Source: Ulota crispa
Lineage: Eukaryota > Streptophyta > Bryopsida > Orthotrichales > Orthotrichaceae
Assembly (NCBI GenBank): GCA_963920765.1
Contig: OY987248.1
Coordinates: forward strand, 4,560,539-4,624,538
Length of the DNA stretch: 64,000 bases
Reading direction: 5' to 3'
Below are positions 10,872 to 20,803 of the stretch, in pieces; within the stretch, counting starts at the first letter, position 1; every line of letters begins with the position of its first letter. The notes below the pieces were generated by a model. That model worked only from the letters and a program-made list of their open reading frames with translations. It did no database searches and was not told the origin of the DNA. The position numbers and the translations under genes are program-made.

Positions 10872-11182
10872 TATAAGGTTTAGAGAACTCTAAAGAACGC
10901 GAATTTGACTCTAAAAAGGTAAGTTTTTACATAAGAAAAAGATCTTAGAACCTTAGGATTTCCATGTGTGACATTCTATTGATACAGTCTAGAGCTAATA
11001 TGACCCACACATCCTTTCAAACGATGACCCGTGGTATTTCTAACTTGCTCTAGTATCTAATGCTCACCCCAGAAAAATTCAAGCTGGTAACCCAAATTCT
11101 TGAAAACAATATTGGGTTTCAGTACAACGTGGAGCAAATCATCGAACAATGTACAGTACTGTGCACCTTCTCGAATATCACC
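10872..11182. repeat. Tandem repeat copy 1: duplicated 3' end of the SdpI-like gene
   Basis: Diverged copy of 11475-11795. Shared blocks include TCTAAAGAACGCGAAT, AAAAGGTAAGTTTTTACATA, GATTTCCATGTGTGACATT, CTAATGCTCACCCCAGAAAA and TACAACGTGG. The last part (about 11116-11182), read on the minus strand, corresponds to the final codons of the SdpI-like gene plus its 3' UTR. The copy stops after about ten residues of similarity. It is a non-coding partial duplicate. Confidence 0.75.
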
Positions 11183-11292
11183 TCAACTTCAACATCTATC
11201 TCCTCGCTTTCTATAATATCACAAAGATTGAAGATGTCATATTACAAAAGTCAATTGTGATATTACAGAGGTCACTGTGATTTTAGTAATGT

Positions 11293-11474
11293 GATAAGAT
11301 CTTACAAACCTTAGGATTTCCATAAGTAACATTCTAGTGATAGTCTAGAGCTCATATGACCCACATATCCTTTCAAACATTGAGCCGTAGTACTTCTAAC
11401 TTGCTCTCGTATCTAATGCTCACCCCAGAAAAATTCAAGCTGGTAGCCCAAATTCCTGAAAACAATATTGGGTA
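11293..11474. repeat. Tandem repeat copy 2 (shorter)
   Basis: Shares GATCTTA, CCTTAGGATTTCCAT, AGTCTAGAGCTCATATGACC, CTAATGCTCACCCCAGAAAA and GAAAACAATATTGGGT with copies 1 and 3. It lacks the segment that reaches into coding sequence. It directly abuts copy 3. Confidence 0.75.
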
Positions 11475-11795
11475 TCTGTAAGGTTTACAGGATTCTAAAG
11501 AACGCGAATGCGACTTTAAAAAGGTAAGTTTTTACATAAGAATAAGATCTTAGAACCATAGGATTTCCATGTGTGACATTTTAGTGGTATAGTCTAGAGC
11601 TCATATGACCCACACATCCTTCCAAACGTTGAGCCCTAGCATTTCTAACTTGCTCTAGTATCTAATGCTCACCCCAGAAAAATTCAAGCTGGTAACCCAA
11701 ATTCCTGAGAATAATACTGGTTTCTGTACAACGTGGTTGTTGAAATTATCGAGCAATGTACTGGGCATCTTCTCGAACGATGTAAGAGTACAAGA
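11475..11795. repeat. Tandem repeat copy 3, includes the gene's own 3' end
   Basis: This copy carries the authentic stop codon and last about 16 codons of the SdpI-like gene (11746-11795) and its downstream flank. Copies 1 and 2 lie immediately downstream in transcriptional order, so the gene is followed by two decayed copies of its own tail. Confidence 0.75.
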
Positions 11796-12390
11796 CGGAG
11801 AGGGCAGTGGGGACGACGAACAGACCAGCCAGGAGCAGCAACTGCCACAGCCCAGACGGCACGAAGAAGAGGAGCACGACGCCGGCGACGCCGGTGGCAG
11901 CGAAGGCGCAGGAGGCGAAGAAGTGCGTCTCGTCCCAGACGTTCTCACTTCGAAGAGTCCACGTGTCGCGAATGCCCACCACGTAGTTGGGCTCCACGTG
12001 CTGGAACACGGCGCCCAGCGCCAGCTGCAGCAGGCACGCGAGCAGCACGAACGGCGCGGTGCTGACATGGCCCCGCGTGGACGCCACGATGACCAGCACC
12101 TCCAGCGGCACGGCGAACAGGCACGGCATGGCGATCACCGCCGCCACGGCCGCTCTGGAGGGCGCGGACTGCGAAGCCATGCGGGGGTCGCAGGCGGTGA
12201 TGAGCGCCAGGAACAGGGCGATGCAGAAGGCCGCGAGTGGGATGATGAGGATGGCCAGCATGCGTGGGATGGGCACGCTCTTCCACATGTGCAGCTCCTC
12301 CGGTAGCCATGACACCGCTGCTAGCCCCTCCAAGAATGCCACCGTGCTCAGGCACGCTCCTGCCTCCACACCCCTCCCTATGAACCCCAT
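11746..12390 (-). CDS. SdpI-family six-helix membrane protein
   Basis: Intronless frame of 214 codons. The ATG at 12390 is the first in-frame ATG. The signature NYVVGIRDTWTLRSENVWD (residues 135-153, followed by ETH) matches the conserved 'N-x-x-x-GIR-T-x-W-T-L-x-S-x-x-V-W-x-x-T-H' block of the bacterial SdpI/YhfL family, an integral membrane immunity/signalling group. About six hydrophobic helices are visible: about 12-30, 42-66, 79-104, 111-131, 156-177 and 181-205. Upstream, LPEELHMW (29-36) is reminiscent of the LPxxxPxHW block of the DUF1648 domain that precedes SdpI, but it is degenerate. Length fits the family (about 200-220 aa). The gene is much more GC-rich than its AT-rich flanks. 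The role in a plant is unknown. Old bacterial acquisition is an inference; DNA from an associated bacterium is unlikely because plant MITEs flank it closely. Confidence 0.72.
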   Translation of the reverse strand: MGFIGRGVEAGACLSTVAFLEGLAAVSWLPEELHMWKSVPIPRMLAILIIPLAAFCIALFLALITACDPRMASQSAPSRAAVAAVIAMPCLFAVPLEVLVIVASTRGHVSTAPFVLLACLLQLALGAVFQHVEPNYVVGIRDTWTLRSENVWDETHFFASCAFAATGVAGVVLLFFVPSGLWQLLLLAGLFVVPTALSVLYSYIVREDAQYIAR

Positions 12391-12657
12391 TGCCACAAAC
12401 CCCCACGTGCTCTGCAACCCTAATTGCTCTGCATCCCCTTCCCTCTCAAGGCTCGGATCTGGACGACGAATACAAACACCGCACGGCTGCTGCCGAACTC
12501 GATCTCATCTTCACGACATGAAACTCTCGACTTCGGCAAACAACACTCGAAATGGATTCTCTTGCAGGTGCGTGTTACTCCACTTGTAAACCCTAAGCAC
12601 TCCTGAGCAGTTGTCTTCCTACCATTGAGACACAAATCCAAGGCTGCTAAGTTAGCC

Positions 12658-12885
12658 TTAACCTTTAAACAATCGAGCAACCATACGACATAGTATGTAC
12701 GCTGCTGTATAACTGGCATTCGCTACCAATAAAAAGTTTTAATTTGGGATCTCAACTTCCTCACTAGAACAGCATTGATCTATATTCTAACTTCTTTGTT
12801 ACAAGAAAAATACATCTACTGTATTGCTTACTATACTACAAGCTGCTTACTATACTACAAGCTGCTCAGACGTTTAAGGGGTTAA
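12658..12885. mobile_element. TTAA-flanked piggyBac-type MITE, short class
   Basis: The left end is TTAA-CCTTTAAACAATCGAGC and the right end is GACGTTTAAGGGG-TTAA. The interior matches the short class in opposite orientation (CTACCAATAAAAAGTTTTAA, TGGGATCTCAACTTCC). A small internal duplication of a TACTATACTACAAGCTGCT unit lies near 12829-12866. It lies about 270 bp upstream of the SdpI-like start codon. Confidence 0.7.
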
Positions 12886-13136
12886 CCCCTGAGCGCCCAA
12901 GGGGCCAAAATATGGCCTCTCGGTTGTGAAAAATTTCCTTGTTTGATTGTTATAATCTTTTCATTTTCAATGGTACAGTAAAAGGACGTGTCCTTTTCCT
13001 TGGAGCTCCGGGCCTATCTTCACTACCAATCCCGTAAGGTCAATTTTTGTGGATCTCATTTAGGTGATAATTTGATTGGAATGAGTTCCAAAGGGTTTGG
13101 ATTTGAGTGAACTTGTACTGGGCGCTCAGGGGTTAA
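12882..13136. mobile_element. TTAA-flanked piggyBac-type MITE abutting the previous one
   Basis: The ends TTAA-CCCCTGAGCGCCCA and TGGGCGCTCAGGGG-TTAA form a 14-bp TIR with one mismatch. The left TTAA (12882-12885) is the same four bases as the right TTAA of the preceding element. This is the uninterrupted counterpart of the element at 1303-1819. Confidence 0.78.
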
Positions 13137-13395
13137 GCACCATAATTGGTAAATTGGGGAAAATAATACATTCTGGGATTTTTCACTATTTCTGCCATAT
13201 TGTATATATTAGCATATCACCCAAAAAGAACAAGTGTGCATTTTCTTGTACAATAGTGAAGTCTCAATGATTGCCTCCAAGAACTTTGATAATAACAACT
13301 TTTGAGCAATAGCTATGCCTACATTTACTGATGTGGGATTAAGATAGAGTACAAAATGGTCCCTCCGTTCTTCCTAATTTACCTAATTTGGTGTT
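13136..13395. mobile_element. AACACCAT-family MITE (family B)
   Basis: AGCACCATAATTGGTAAATT begins at the TTAA of the preceding element, and ACCTAATTTGGTGTT ends at 13395. The terminal repeats are recognisable, but the interior differs from the typical members. GTTA occurs on both sides if the right end is taken as 13396. Confidence 0.55.
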
Positions 13396-13610
13396 AGTTA
13401 GCAATTAGCTTTTACATATTTCTCGATCCCAACCGATAGGTCAGGAACAACAAATGGGGTTAATTATTTGCATTGCGTGAAACCCTAGTACGCTTCCATC
13501 CTGACCTCTCAAGAGATTTGCAACATTTCCATGCGTGCCTCCAGAGAACCTAACGAAAGAAGTGAGACCACGTTATGGAAGGTTGCTTGCTAGAGGATTA
13601 CGTAAGAGTT

Positions 13611-13717
13611 AGGGTATGTTCACAGTTGGTGTTAAGAGTGGTAATAGCCAAAGAAAATAAGATGCATTTGGACACATCTTGTTAATACCCGTCCTGACAC
13701 CACGTGTGAACATACCT
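13611..13717. mobile_element. Small MITE with AGGGTATGTTCACA ends
   Basis: AGGGTATGTTCACAGTTGGT on the left is mirrored by CACCACGTGTGAACATACCT on the right, giving a 107-bp foldback-prone element. The flanks read TTA on the left and TTTA on the right, compatible with a PIF/Harbinger TTA duplication. Confidence 0.55.
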
Positions 13718-14460
13718 TTACACAAAAAACCACGTTAACGAGTTTGTAAGTGGTTCCCCCGGGTGGATTCTAAATAAACACTTCCTCGCGTACCAATCCC
13801 ACTTTCTCAGTCGCTTAAACGTTGAACGGAGCTAGACACGAAGCACCACGTGCAGAAATTGGAAGGAAAACAAGAAAAGGAAAAGACAGAAATTGTGAAC
13901 CGTAGCCACTCATGCGACCAGAAAGAAGCAACACGTACCACTGCGACACAACCGATGTTGGATGCAAATCAAGCTGGGATCTGATTCTCCTCCGACTCTC
14001 GATCGTCGTCCACGGCCATGGTTCTCACGAGCACTCACAAGAGCGGCGTTGGAATTCTGCACAGATCGGTCAAGCACCCTTTTCTTTCACGTGCATGTTG
14101 AGTGCAGATTGAATGAGAGCTAGATTGTACGCTGCAGCTCCGTGGGAGTTTGAGGGTGCAGGGGAGGGGAGGCGGTAGGCGTGGTGGGCAGCGAGCAGCA
14201 TGGCGTGAATCGGAGGTGGAGCAGCGCATGCACGCAGCGGAGATCCTGAGAAGCGTTGTCCGCCGTCCACGTGGTGGGCTGTGCTGCCCCCGTCATCGTT
14301 GTCGTCTGTCTCGCTCTCTTTCCCGGCAGAATCTCCCGCCGTGGTTGCCAACTCCTTTCTTTATTGTGTCTACCGCCAGAGTTTTCCAGGTGGCGCTGGC
14401 GAAGTTGGCGTGAGCCTTTCGCCTTTACTGGAATTGGTAAAAGAAGATTCTCGAATTAAA
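13718..14460. other. GC-rich stretch without a supported gene
   Basis: The segment at about 13745-14430 is distinctly GC-richer than its surroundings. Open frames exist on both strands, but they begin at non-ATG codons, overlap each other and show no family motif. It could be a promoter, a decayed gene fragment or a non-coding transcript. Nothing more can be supported. Confidence 0.35.
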
Positions 14461-15120
14461 AAAATTAAAGGAAAAAATACTAAAATAAACCCCTCAATTT
14501 TATTCTAAATATCAAATATACCGCTATATGATCATTTGAAATATTAAAAATACCCTTGCCTTTGTGTAGGAATATCAATTATATCCCTAGTTCTTTGAGA
14601 TCCTCAATTATTATAAAATATCAGATATATCCTTGTATTATTTGAATTATAAAAGATACCCCTAACTCTCTTGTGTCTCTTTTTGCAAATTTTGCAAATT
14701 TTGGTACATACATGGATGATAATGGAAAGTAAAAAAAAAAAAAGATGTAAGTTGAATGCAAGTCAAATTATGGAAGCAAGCTCTTTAAGCTCTATATAGG
14801 GTGTTTGCATGTAAGTTTATTGTGGATTTGTGGTCAAAGCCATTATAGTGAATACATAGTTATTTTTGTTGCCATTATGATATTTAAAAAATTGTGTTAA
14901 AGAGGCACAAAAATTTAGGGGTATTACCGTATTAATGAAATTCTAATAGATAACTAGGGGTACAAATGCAATTCCCATCCAAAGCTAGGGGAATTTTTGA
15001 TATCTTGAAAGAATTGAAGGGTATATTGATACATTTCATTTAAAAATGTAGTGTTTAAATTAGAACTACACAAGCTTTTTCAAGTACATCGTGTCTCTAG
15101 TACTAAGCTGCATGGCACCA
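14461..15120. other. AT-rich intergenic DNA
   Basis: Contains imperfect short repeats of the type 'ATATC...AAATATACC' and 'TTTGAAATAT' around 14505-14660, and a poly-A tract near 14731. No gene seen. Confidence 0.4.
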
Positions 15121-15123
15121 TAA

Positions 15124-16395
15124 GAGCATCTCCACTTGTATGGACTCTATCAAAGTTTTCCATCTATTTTGGGTGATCCTCAAGCTCCTTGACCTTCACT
15201 CATACTCTTCAAAAAGGTGGCCTTGCACTCCAACATGCCCCATAAATAACCATTTGACCACTTTTCAAGGAAAGTAAAAGATATAGAGTTCACCAAACTT
15301 AAGATGAATAGTGCTCAATAGTGTCTTTGAGGGCCCTTGCTAGACATGGGTTAGAAACAATAGGACATAGTGTCAAGAGAAGATTTTGAGAGGGCTAGCA
15401 ACACTTTTCATTCACTTTTGAGCGTGTTGCAGTCCCAAGTGGATAACTTACCGCATTTTAGATTTAGCGTGTGGCATAATATAAGGAGGGGTTTATTCCT
15501 TTTAGCTAAAAATTATAACAAACTTAGAACTAATAAATGGTACATTAAAAGGGCTACATTCAGTATAAGTAATATAGGGTGAGAACAAAATTGGGATATT
15601 ATTTATTATTACAAGTAATGAAGGGACCAAAAACGTGGGGTATCCTATGGTAGTTACTGTACATAGTTTGAGAGCGTGGTATATGAGGTGCCAAGTGTTA
15701 CTGGATGAAAAACGAGATTAACAATTGCAGGAATGACTATGAATTTTTTGCATAATACATACATGTAAATGAAGATTGTTCACTTGCTTTGATTTTTAGT
15801 TTAGTTACTTATGCACTCTGGAAGTTATGTCATAATATATTTTTTTAAGAATATGCTCTTTTTTTTTATCTTACCTATAAGACTATGGTGCATTAACCCC
15901 CAAAGAACCAAGCAGCCCTTTGTGACCAGTACAATATGCGGTATTTTCTTCTATTTGGAGTCCATCAGCACCTTTATTATAGTTGAGACCAACAAAGAAG
16001 TTAGAATTTAGATCAATGCTATTCTAGTGAGGTAGTCAAGATCCCAAATTAAAACTATTTGTTGGTAGCAAATGCTAGTTATACAACACCGTGCATATTA
16101 TGTATTATAGTAGATTGGTCCTTTAAAGGTTAAACCCCTAAAATGTCACCTTGCTTATCAATCCATGCCTTTTTTTAATAAGTAAACTAGCCTAGGAAAT
16201 AAAGAGCTATCTAGCCCTTATAAGTAATTGAAGAGTGCCCTAAAATAGGTCATTTGGTCGAATTATATAATTATAGAGACCCTTTTATTCAACCAAAAAA
16301 ACTAAATAGCCCCCTAAAAACTACCCATTGCACGTGGGATGCCCAACTTACTAAGAGTGATCCACTCGAGGTTGGAGTCATTGGTGGAGATGCTC
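15124..16395. mobile_element. Element with GAGCATCTCCAC ends and TAA duplication
   Basis: GAGCATCTCCAC at 15124 is mirrored by GTGGAGATGCTC ending at 16395, with TAA on both sides (15121-15123 and 16396-16398). The 1.27-kb span includes a nested TTAA element (15893-16133). A 3-bp TAA duplication fits PIF/Harbinger. No frame above 70 codons and no transposase motif. Confidence 0.6.
15893..16133. mobile_element. TTAA-flanked piggyBac-type MITE, short class, nested
   Basis: TTAA-CCCCCAAAGAACC at the left and GGTCCTTTAAAGG-TTAA at the right. The interior is collinear with the 240-bp copies at 37526 and 55719 (GACCAACAAAGAAGTTAGAA, TTGGTAGCAAATGC). It is inserted within the GAGCATC-ended element. 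Confidence 0.75.
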
Positions 16396-16676
16396 TAAAC
16401 CAACAAACTTTAGGCCACAAAATGTCAAATAGTGGTTAGATTTAAATACTATTATCTATTTTTTGACAAACAACAACTACAATTGTTTTTGTAACAATTT
16501 TCCTAAGGCTTGCCTACATATAGTTACAAAGAATTTCAACTTATTAGAGGGTGTTATGGCATAAAACAACAAAGACCTAACAACCATATGAGCTATTCAT
16601 AGCACGCCTCAATAAGCTGAAACTCTTTGTAAATATAAGCAAGAAGATCTTAAGAAAAAAATTACAAAAACAAATT

Positions 16677-16796
16677 AACACCATACTCATTAAATTGGGA
16701 ATTTTGTAACATTTTGGGTTTAAGGTGACCAACTTAAACTGACCATTAGAGTACAACTTGGGAATTTGGTTTTCCCAATTTCATGAATATGGTGTT
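16677..16796. mobile_element. AACACCAT-family MITE, internally deleted
   Basis: AACACCATACTCATTAAATT at the left and ATGAATATGGTGTT at the right enclose only 120 bp. The flanks AATT / AATA are close to a 4-bp duplication. Confidence 0.68.
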
Positions 16797-17797
16797 AATA
16801 GGAATTATTCTTTGCCAAAAACAAGTTAACAATGTTCAAATTTGACCACTATTTAACATTTTGTGGCCTAAAGTTTGTTGATTTATGGTATCTTGCATTA
16901 CAACAAGGTCAACTTACACTAATTCAGTTATAACTGAACTTGCAAGGTGAGCTAATAACATAGTTAATAGTAATTTATATGAACTTGATATACTGGGGAT
17001 TGTAGGGGTTGTAGTATTTCAAACTCATTTCAAATTATGTGACTTAACTGCAAAAAAATCCTTAAAATATTTTGTGAGCATGCACATATCTTAGCTAAAG
17101 TGTACGTGAAAGATGCTATAAAGTTTGTGCCTCCAAGTTGCTTCTTGAGAGGCTACATAAGCCAAGTTCCTACTAAGAGTGAGGGTAGATAGTATGCTAT
17201 CCCTTCACACAAATTTTAAAAAATTCATCAAAATTAGTGTGAAAGAGCCATTCCTTGTTCAAATTACAGCACTAATTGAAATAATTTGTGGGCAAAATTT
17301 AAAAGAATCAACTTTTGATAATATTACATATGTATATACTGAATGTTTGCATGCATACATACATAATTTTTTACAAAAAAATACAATTCTTTTGAACACT
17401 TGATGAATATGAAAATGTTCCATGGATATGGAAACTTGATTTCTCATCCATCCACATGTTTCTAAGTTCATGTGTTATTTCTCTTAGTATTTTTTAGTTA
17501 GATCTCCAAAGTTCTCTTCACAATTGTTTTATAATTAGATAGATGCAAGTTTGTTTACACTATATTCAATTCATGAAAAGCGTTTTATTTTTAAAATGCC
17601 AAAGAGATGCCTTATAAAAATATAAAAAATTATCAATACTTGATTCTTTAAATGTTAATTTGTTTCAAACTTTGCTTAGAAAAATGTATTTGTTATCAAG
17701 AAAGTCATGATTGAGTGTTTTTTCAACAGCATTCCATTTGTACACTTTTCTAGAATTTTCAAAGAACATTCAAATGGCACTTAACAAAATCTATAAG

Positions 17798-18053
17798 AAC
17801 ACCATATTTGATAAATTGGGAAAAACAATACATTTTGGGACTTCTGAGAATTGAGGTGATTACCTTAATTCAAGCTCTAGCGTTTTTTTTGGTACACGTG
17901 CCCTCACCTTAGTGGAGGAATTTGGGAGGGAAAAAATCTTAGTGGTTCACACTAAATCTGATACCTTTGATTCTAGTTTAAGGTAACATTTTGGGTTTAA
18001 GGTGGAGTACAAAATGGGACCCTTGTTTTTCCCAATTTATCTAACATGGTGTT
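17798..18053. mobile_element. AACACCAT-family MITE, best-defined copy
   Basis: AACACCATATTTGATAAATT at the left is mirrored by ATTTATCTAACATGGTGTT at the right. The same four bases, TAAG, flank both sides (17794-17797 and 18054-18057). The interior has GGTACACGTG and CACCTTAGTGGAGG. Length 256 bp, no ORF. Confidence 0.78.
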
Positions 18054-18057
18054 TAAG

Positions 18058-19487
18058 AATCTAATTGAGTATCTAACATTACTCAAGACAATAATAATTA
18101 TGTTGTTATTTTGAAAGACTTCAGTGCAATCTCATAAGCATTTTTTAATCCACAAAGTAGGAAATTTTTATTACAAAGATTTAAGAAAGATTGTTCACAT
18201 CAGCATTCACAACAACATAAAGAAAGTGATCAATCAATGGATCTGAAATTCTGAATAGCAATAGAAGGACATAAGTTAGGCATTGGAATTAGAAAATATG
18301 CAAGTGAAATTCAAAAAAAAATCATTAAGCTCCATGTCCATTACTTCAATTAAAATTTAATCTACATTTATGTAAGATTTGCCAACAGCCAGCAGTTGCC
18401 GTCCAATAATGGAAATATCTAAAAACGAGCAATTGATTGAATTTTTTGGAAACAGGAATAAAAAACTTAGGTGTAATTATTGGTTGGCATTGTATAAGAA
18501 ATTAAGAAAAAAAGAATCCTCCTGAGATTACTGATTACGTATCAATTTTCCTTTTTGTTTGTTTCAAAGTTACAATTTTAGACAATGATTGAAGGTTGAC
18601 TTGATTCAAAAACATTGCATTTTGATGTGGAGTTCTAAACAACATTGTAGTCAGATTTCTATTTTCTAAACAACTGATATTGTTTAGAAAATAAATCTTT
18701 TTTTTTCACAGAGACCATTACTCAAAACTCACAATTTGTTTAAGTGAATAAAAAAAGCGAAGAAACTTTTGAAACACAACAAGTTTTAAGCAAGCTGCAC
18801 TTTACCAAATCAAAGTAGTGTCTCAATAAGAATTTAAAGTATGCTTTTGTTGACATTGAAGCAACTCCTTGGTCCCTACCAACGTTTAAAAATTAGTTTC
18901 TTCACTCCATAGTCTTCTAACACCAAAGAGTATATTCGTATAGAATCCAAACACTATTTATGAACAAACAATCAAGCATAAGAATTGAAGCAAAAAGTTG
19001 GAGAATACCAGTGATGTAAACAAAAGTAACGATCAAGTGCGATTGTGAGAGGTGCATACATTTATAAAAAAACTGAAATAAAATTACAAAAAAGAATCTC
19101 AATAGGGTTGTGGCGTTGTTAAGTTGCCCAATCTGCTCACTGGACCGTGTCACTTCGAAGAAACTCTTATTCATTCTAAAATGGCACTCCATGCACCATT
19201 GTCAATGATTAAATATTTTGAAACCTCACGTACTTGAATACAACCCTTTTACAAAACGCTTAGTTAATAATTTCATATCTAACAAAGTCAAAAAGCTTTT
19301 TTTTTAATACCGTAAGAAATTACAAAACCTTGGGTTTCATAGCCCCCAATGCTTTTTTTCTCATTGTAAGAGATCACTCACAAAGTCACAATAACGCTCA
19401 CAATTTTCCTCTCTTACCACAAACAAATGCATAGGTTGATTTCTAACCTTGTTTAATTCTATTAAGCTGACTAACATGTAACTAAAG
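18058..19487. other. AT-rich intergenic DNA, no gene seen
   Basis: No supported gene or complete transposon end pair. The longest frame (91 codons on -, about 18917-19192) has no recognisable motif. Confidence 0.4.
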
Positions 19488-19750
19488 AACGCCATATATG
19501 TTAATTTGGGAGGAACGCCCATTTTGGGAATAAACCAGGTTTAAGGTGATCACCTTAAATTGAGCTTTAGGTTTCATCAACATTTTTTTGGTACACGTGC
19601 CCTCATCTAAGAGGAGGAATTTGCTAGGGACAAAATCTCAATGGCTCAAATTGAATCTAATACCTTTGAATATGACATTTCAACAACTTAAGGAGAAAAT
19701 ATGGGTTTAAGGTGAAGTACAACTTGGGAATTTGGTTTTCCCATTGCTTT
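19488..19750. mobile_element. AACACCAT-family MITE, degraded right end
   Basis: AACGCCATATATGTTAATTT at the left. The interior has GGTGATCACC, GGTACACGTG and CTAAGAGGAGGAATTTG. The right end is reduced to CCCATTGCTTT. AAAG flanks both sides (19484-19487 and 19751-19754). Confidence 0.68.
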
Positions 19751-19754
19751 AAAG

Positions 19755-20803
19755 GTCAATTCCTTTGGTATATTGAAATGGTCCCCTATCTTTTACCTAA
19801 GAAAATCTATGGATTTGCTTCCAGGAATGTGGTAAAGGCTCATTTTTTATTATGCTTGCATGTGCGTTTCACAAAGAAGTGATAATACAATCAGCTCATT
19901 TATATGCAAACGAACTGAAAAAAAAAGTAAAGTAGGCTACATTCAGTTCTGGCCAGAGCACCATCAAATCGGCAGACAAGCTCAGTACCATTTCGGCCGA
20001 GCATCACCTTCATGAATCCAATAAGTGCACAGAGCCCGATCAACTCAGACTTCTATATTCTCAAGCTTTTATGCAAATTCCAGTACACAGAAATCAAAGG
20101 TAGAAAGAGCTCATACATTTCACATGCTAACCTAATCACAATCTATACAAGTCGTTGTTAGAAATTACTCAGTTTAAAGATCGCCTCCCAAATAGCCCCC
20201 AAGTAGACAATCATGCAAAAGAGTAAAACACAGTAACCAAGCATTCAAGACGAAATTCTCAAACATCGATCAATCATTACAGAAGACATTAACCAATAAA
20301 ATATTAAAAATCAACTGAAGCCATTTTCAAAATCCTCGGGGAGATTCTAAAACCATCTCCTACAACAAAATCTCCAAAACTATTTACCAGCCCGTAATGA
20401 AGAATCTGGCTCTAAAAATGCAAAAACTTCAAAAGCAAAAGCATGTAAAATAAAAGGGTACCACGCCGGTCCAAGCCACATAGGGTAACGGTTGATATCA
20501 TCCGGAGTAAGTAGGTAGGCAAGCTCTTGCCACAGACGAAGGATGGTTTAGCAAGGCAAGTTTCGTGCACAACTCTGCAGTAAAAAACCAGTCCGTTGCT
20601 AAGGTAGGACTCGGGCTCCAGCTGTGCTATATCATTCAGGAATACTGCGTTACTTACCAATTACTTCTTACTGGTGTTACTACTACTACTACTACTACTG
20701 ATGCATTTGAGATCACCAACGTGGCAGGAACGGAACTCAAGGCGGTAAGAAACTTGGACTGAAGGGAGGCTCTGAACTTACTAGTAAAACTGGGATCTTG
20801 CGT
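19755..20803. other. Downstream flank / 3' UTR region of the BZR gene
   Basis: The gene is on the minus strand, so part of about 20400-20803 is probably its 3' UTR. No other gene is seen. The remainder is AT-rich intergenic DNA. Confidence 0.4.
20679..20699. repeat. (ACT)n trinucleotide repeat
   Basis: Seven uninterrupted ACT units, about 105 bp downstream of the BZR stop codon and possibly within its 3' UTR. Confidence 0.9.

Noticed and set aside
11655-12589. Long open frames on the + strand and in other minus frames across the SdpI-like gene
   Set aside because: They are antisense or shifted shadows of a GC-rich coding region with Arg/Ala/Gly-rich nonsense composition. Only the minus frame with the SdpI signature is supported.
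14035-14459. Several overlapping open frames of 60-93 codons on both strands
   Set aside because: They start at TTG or other non-ATG codons, overlap each other and match no family. They reflect the GC-rich composition.
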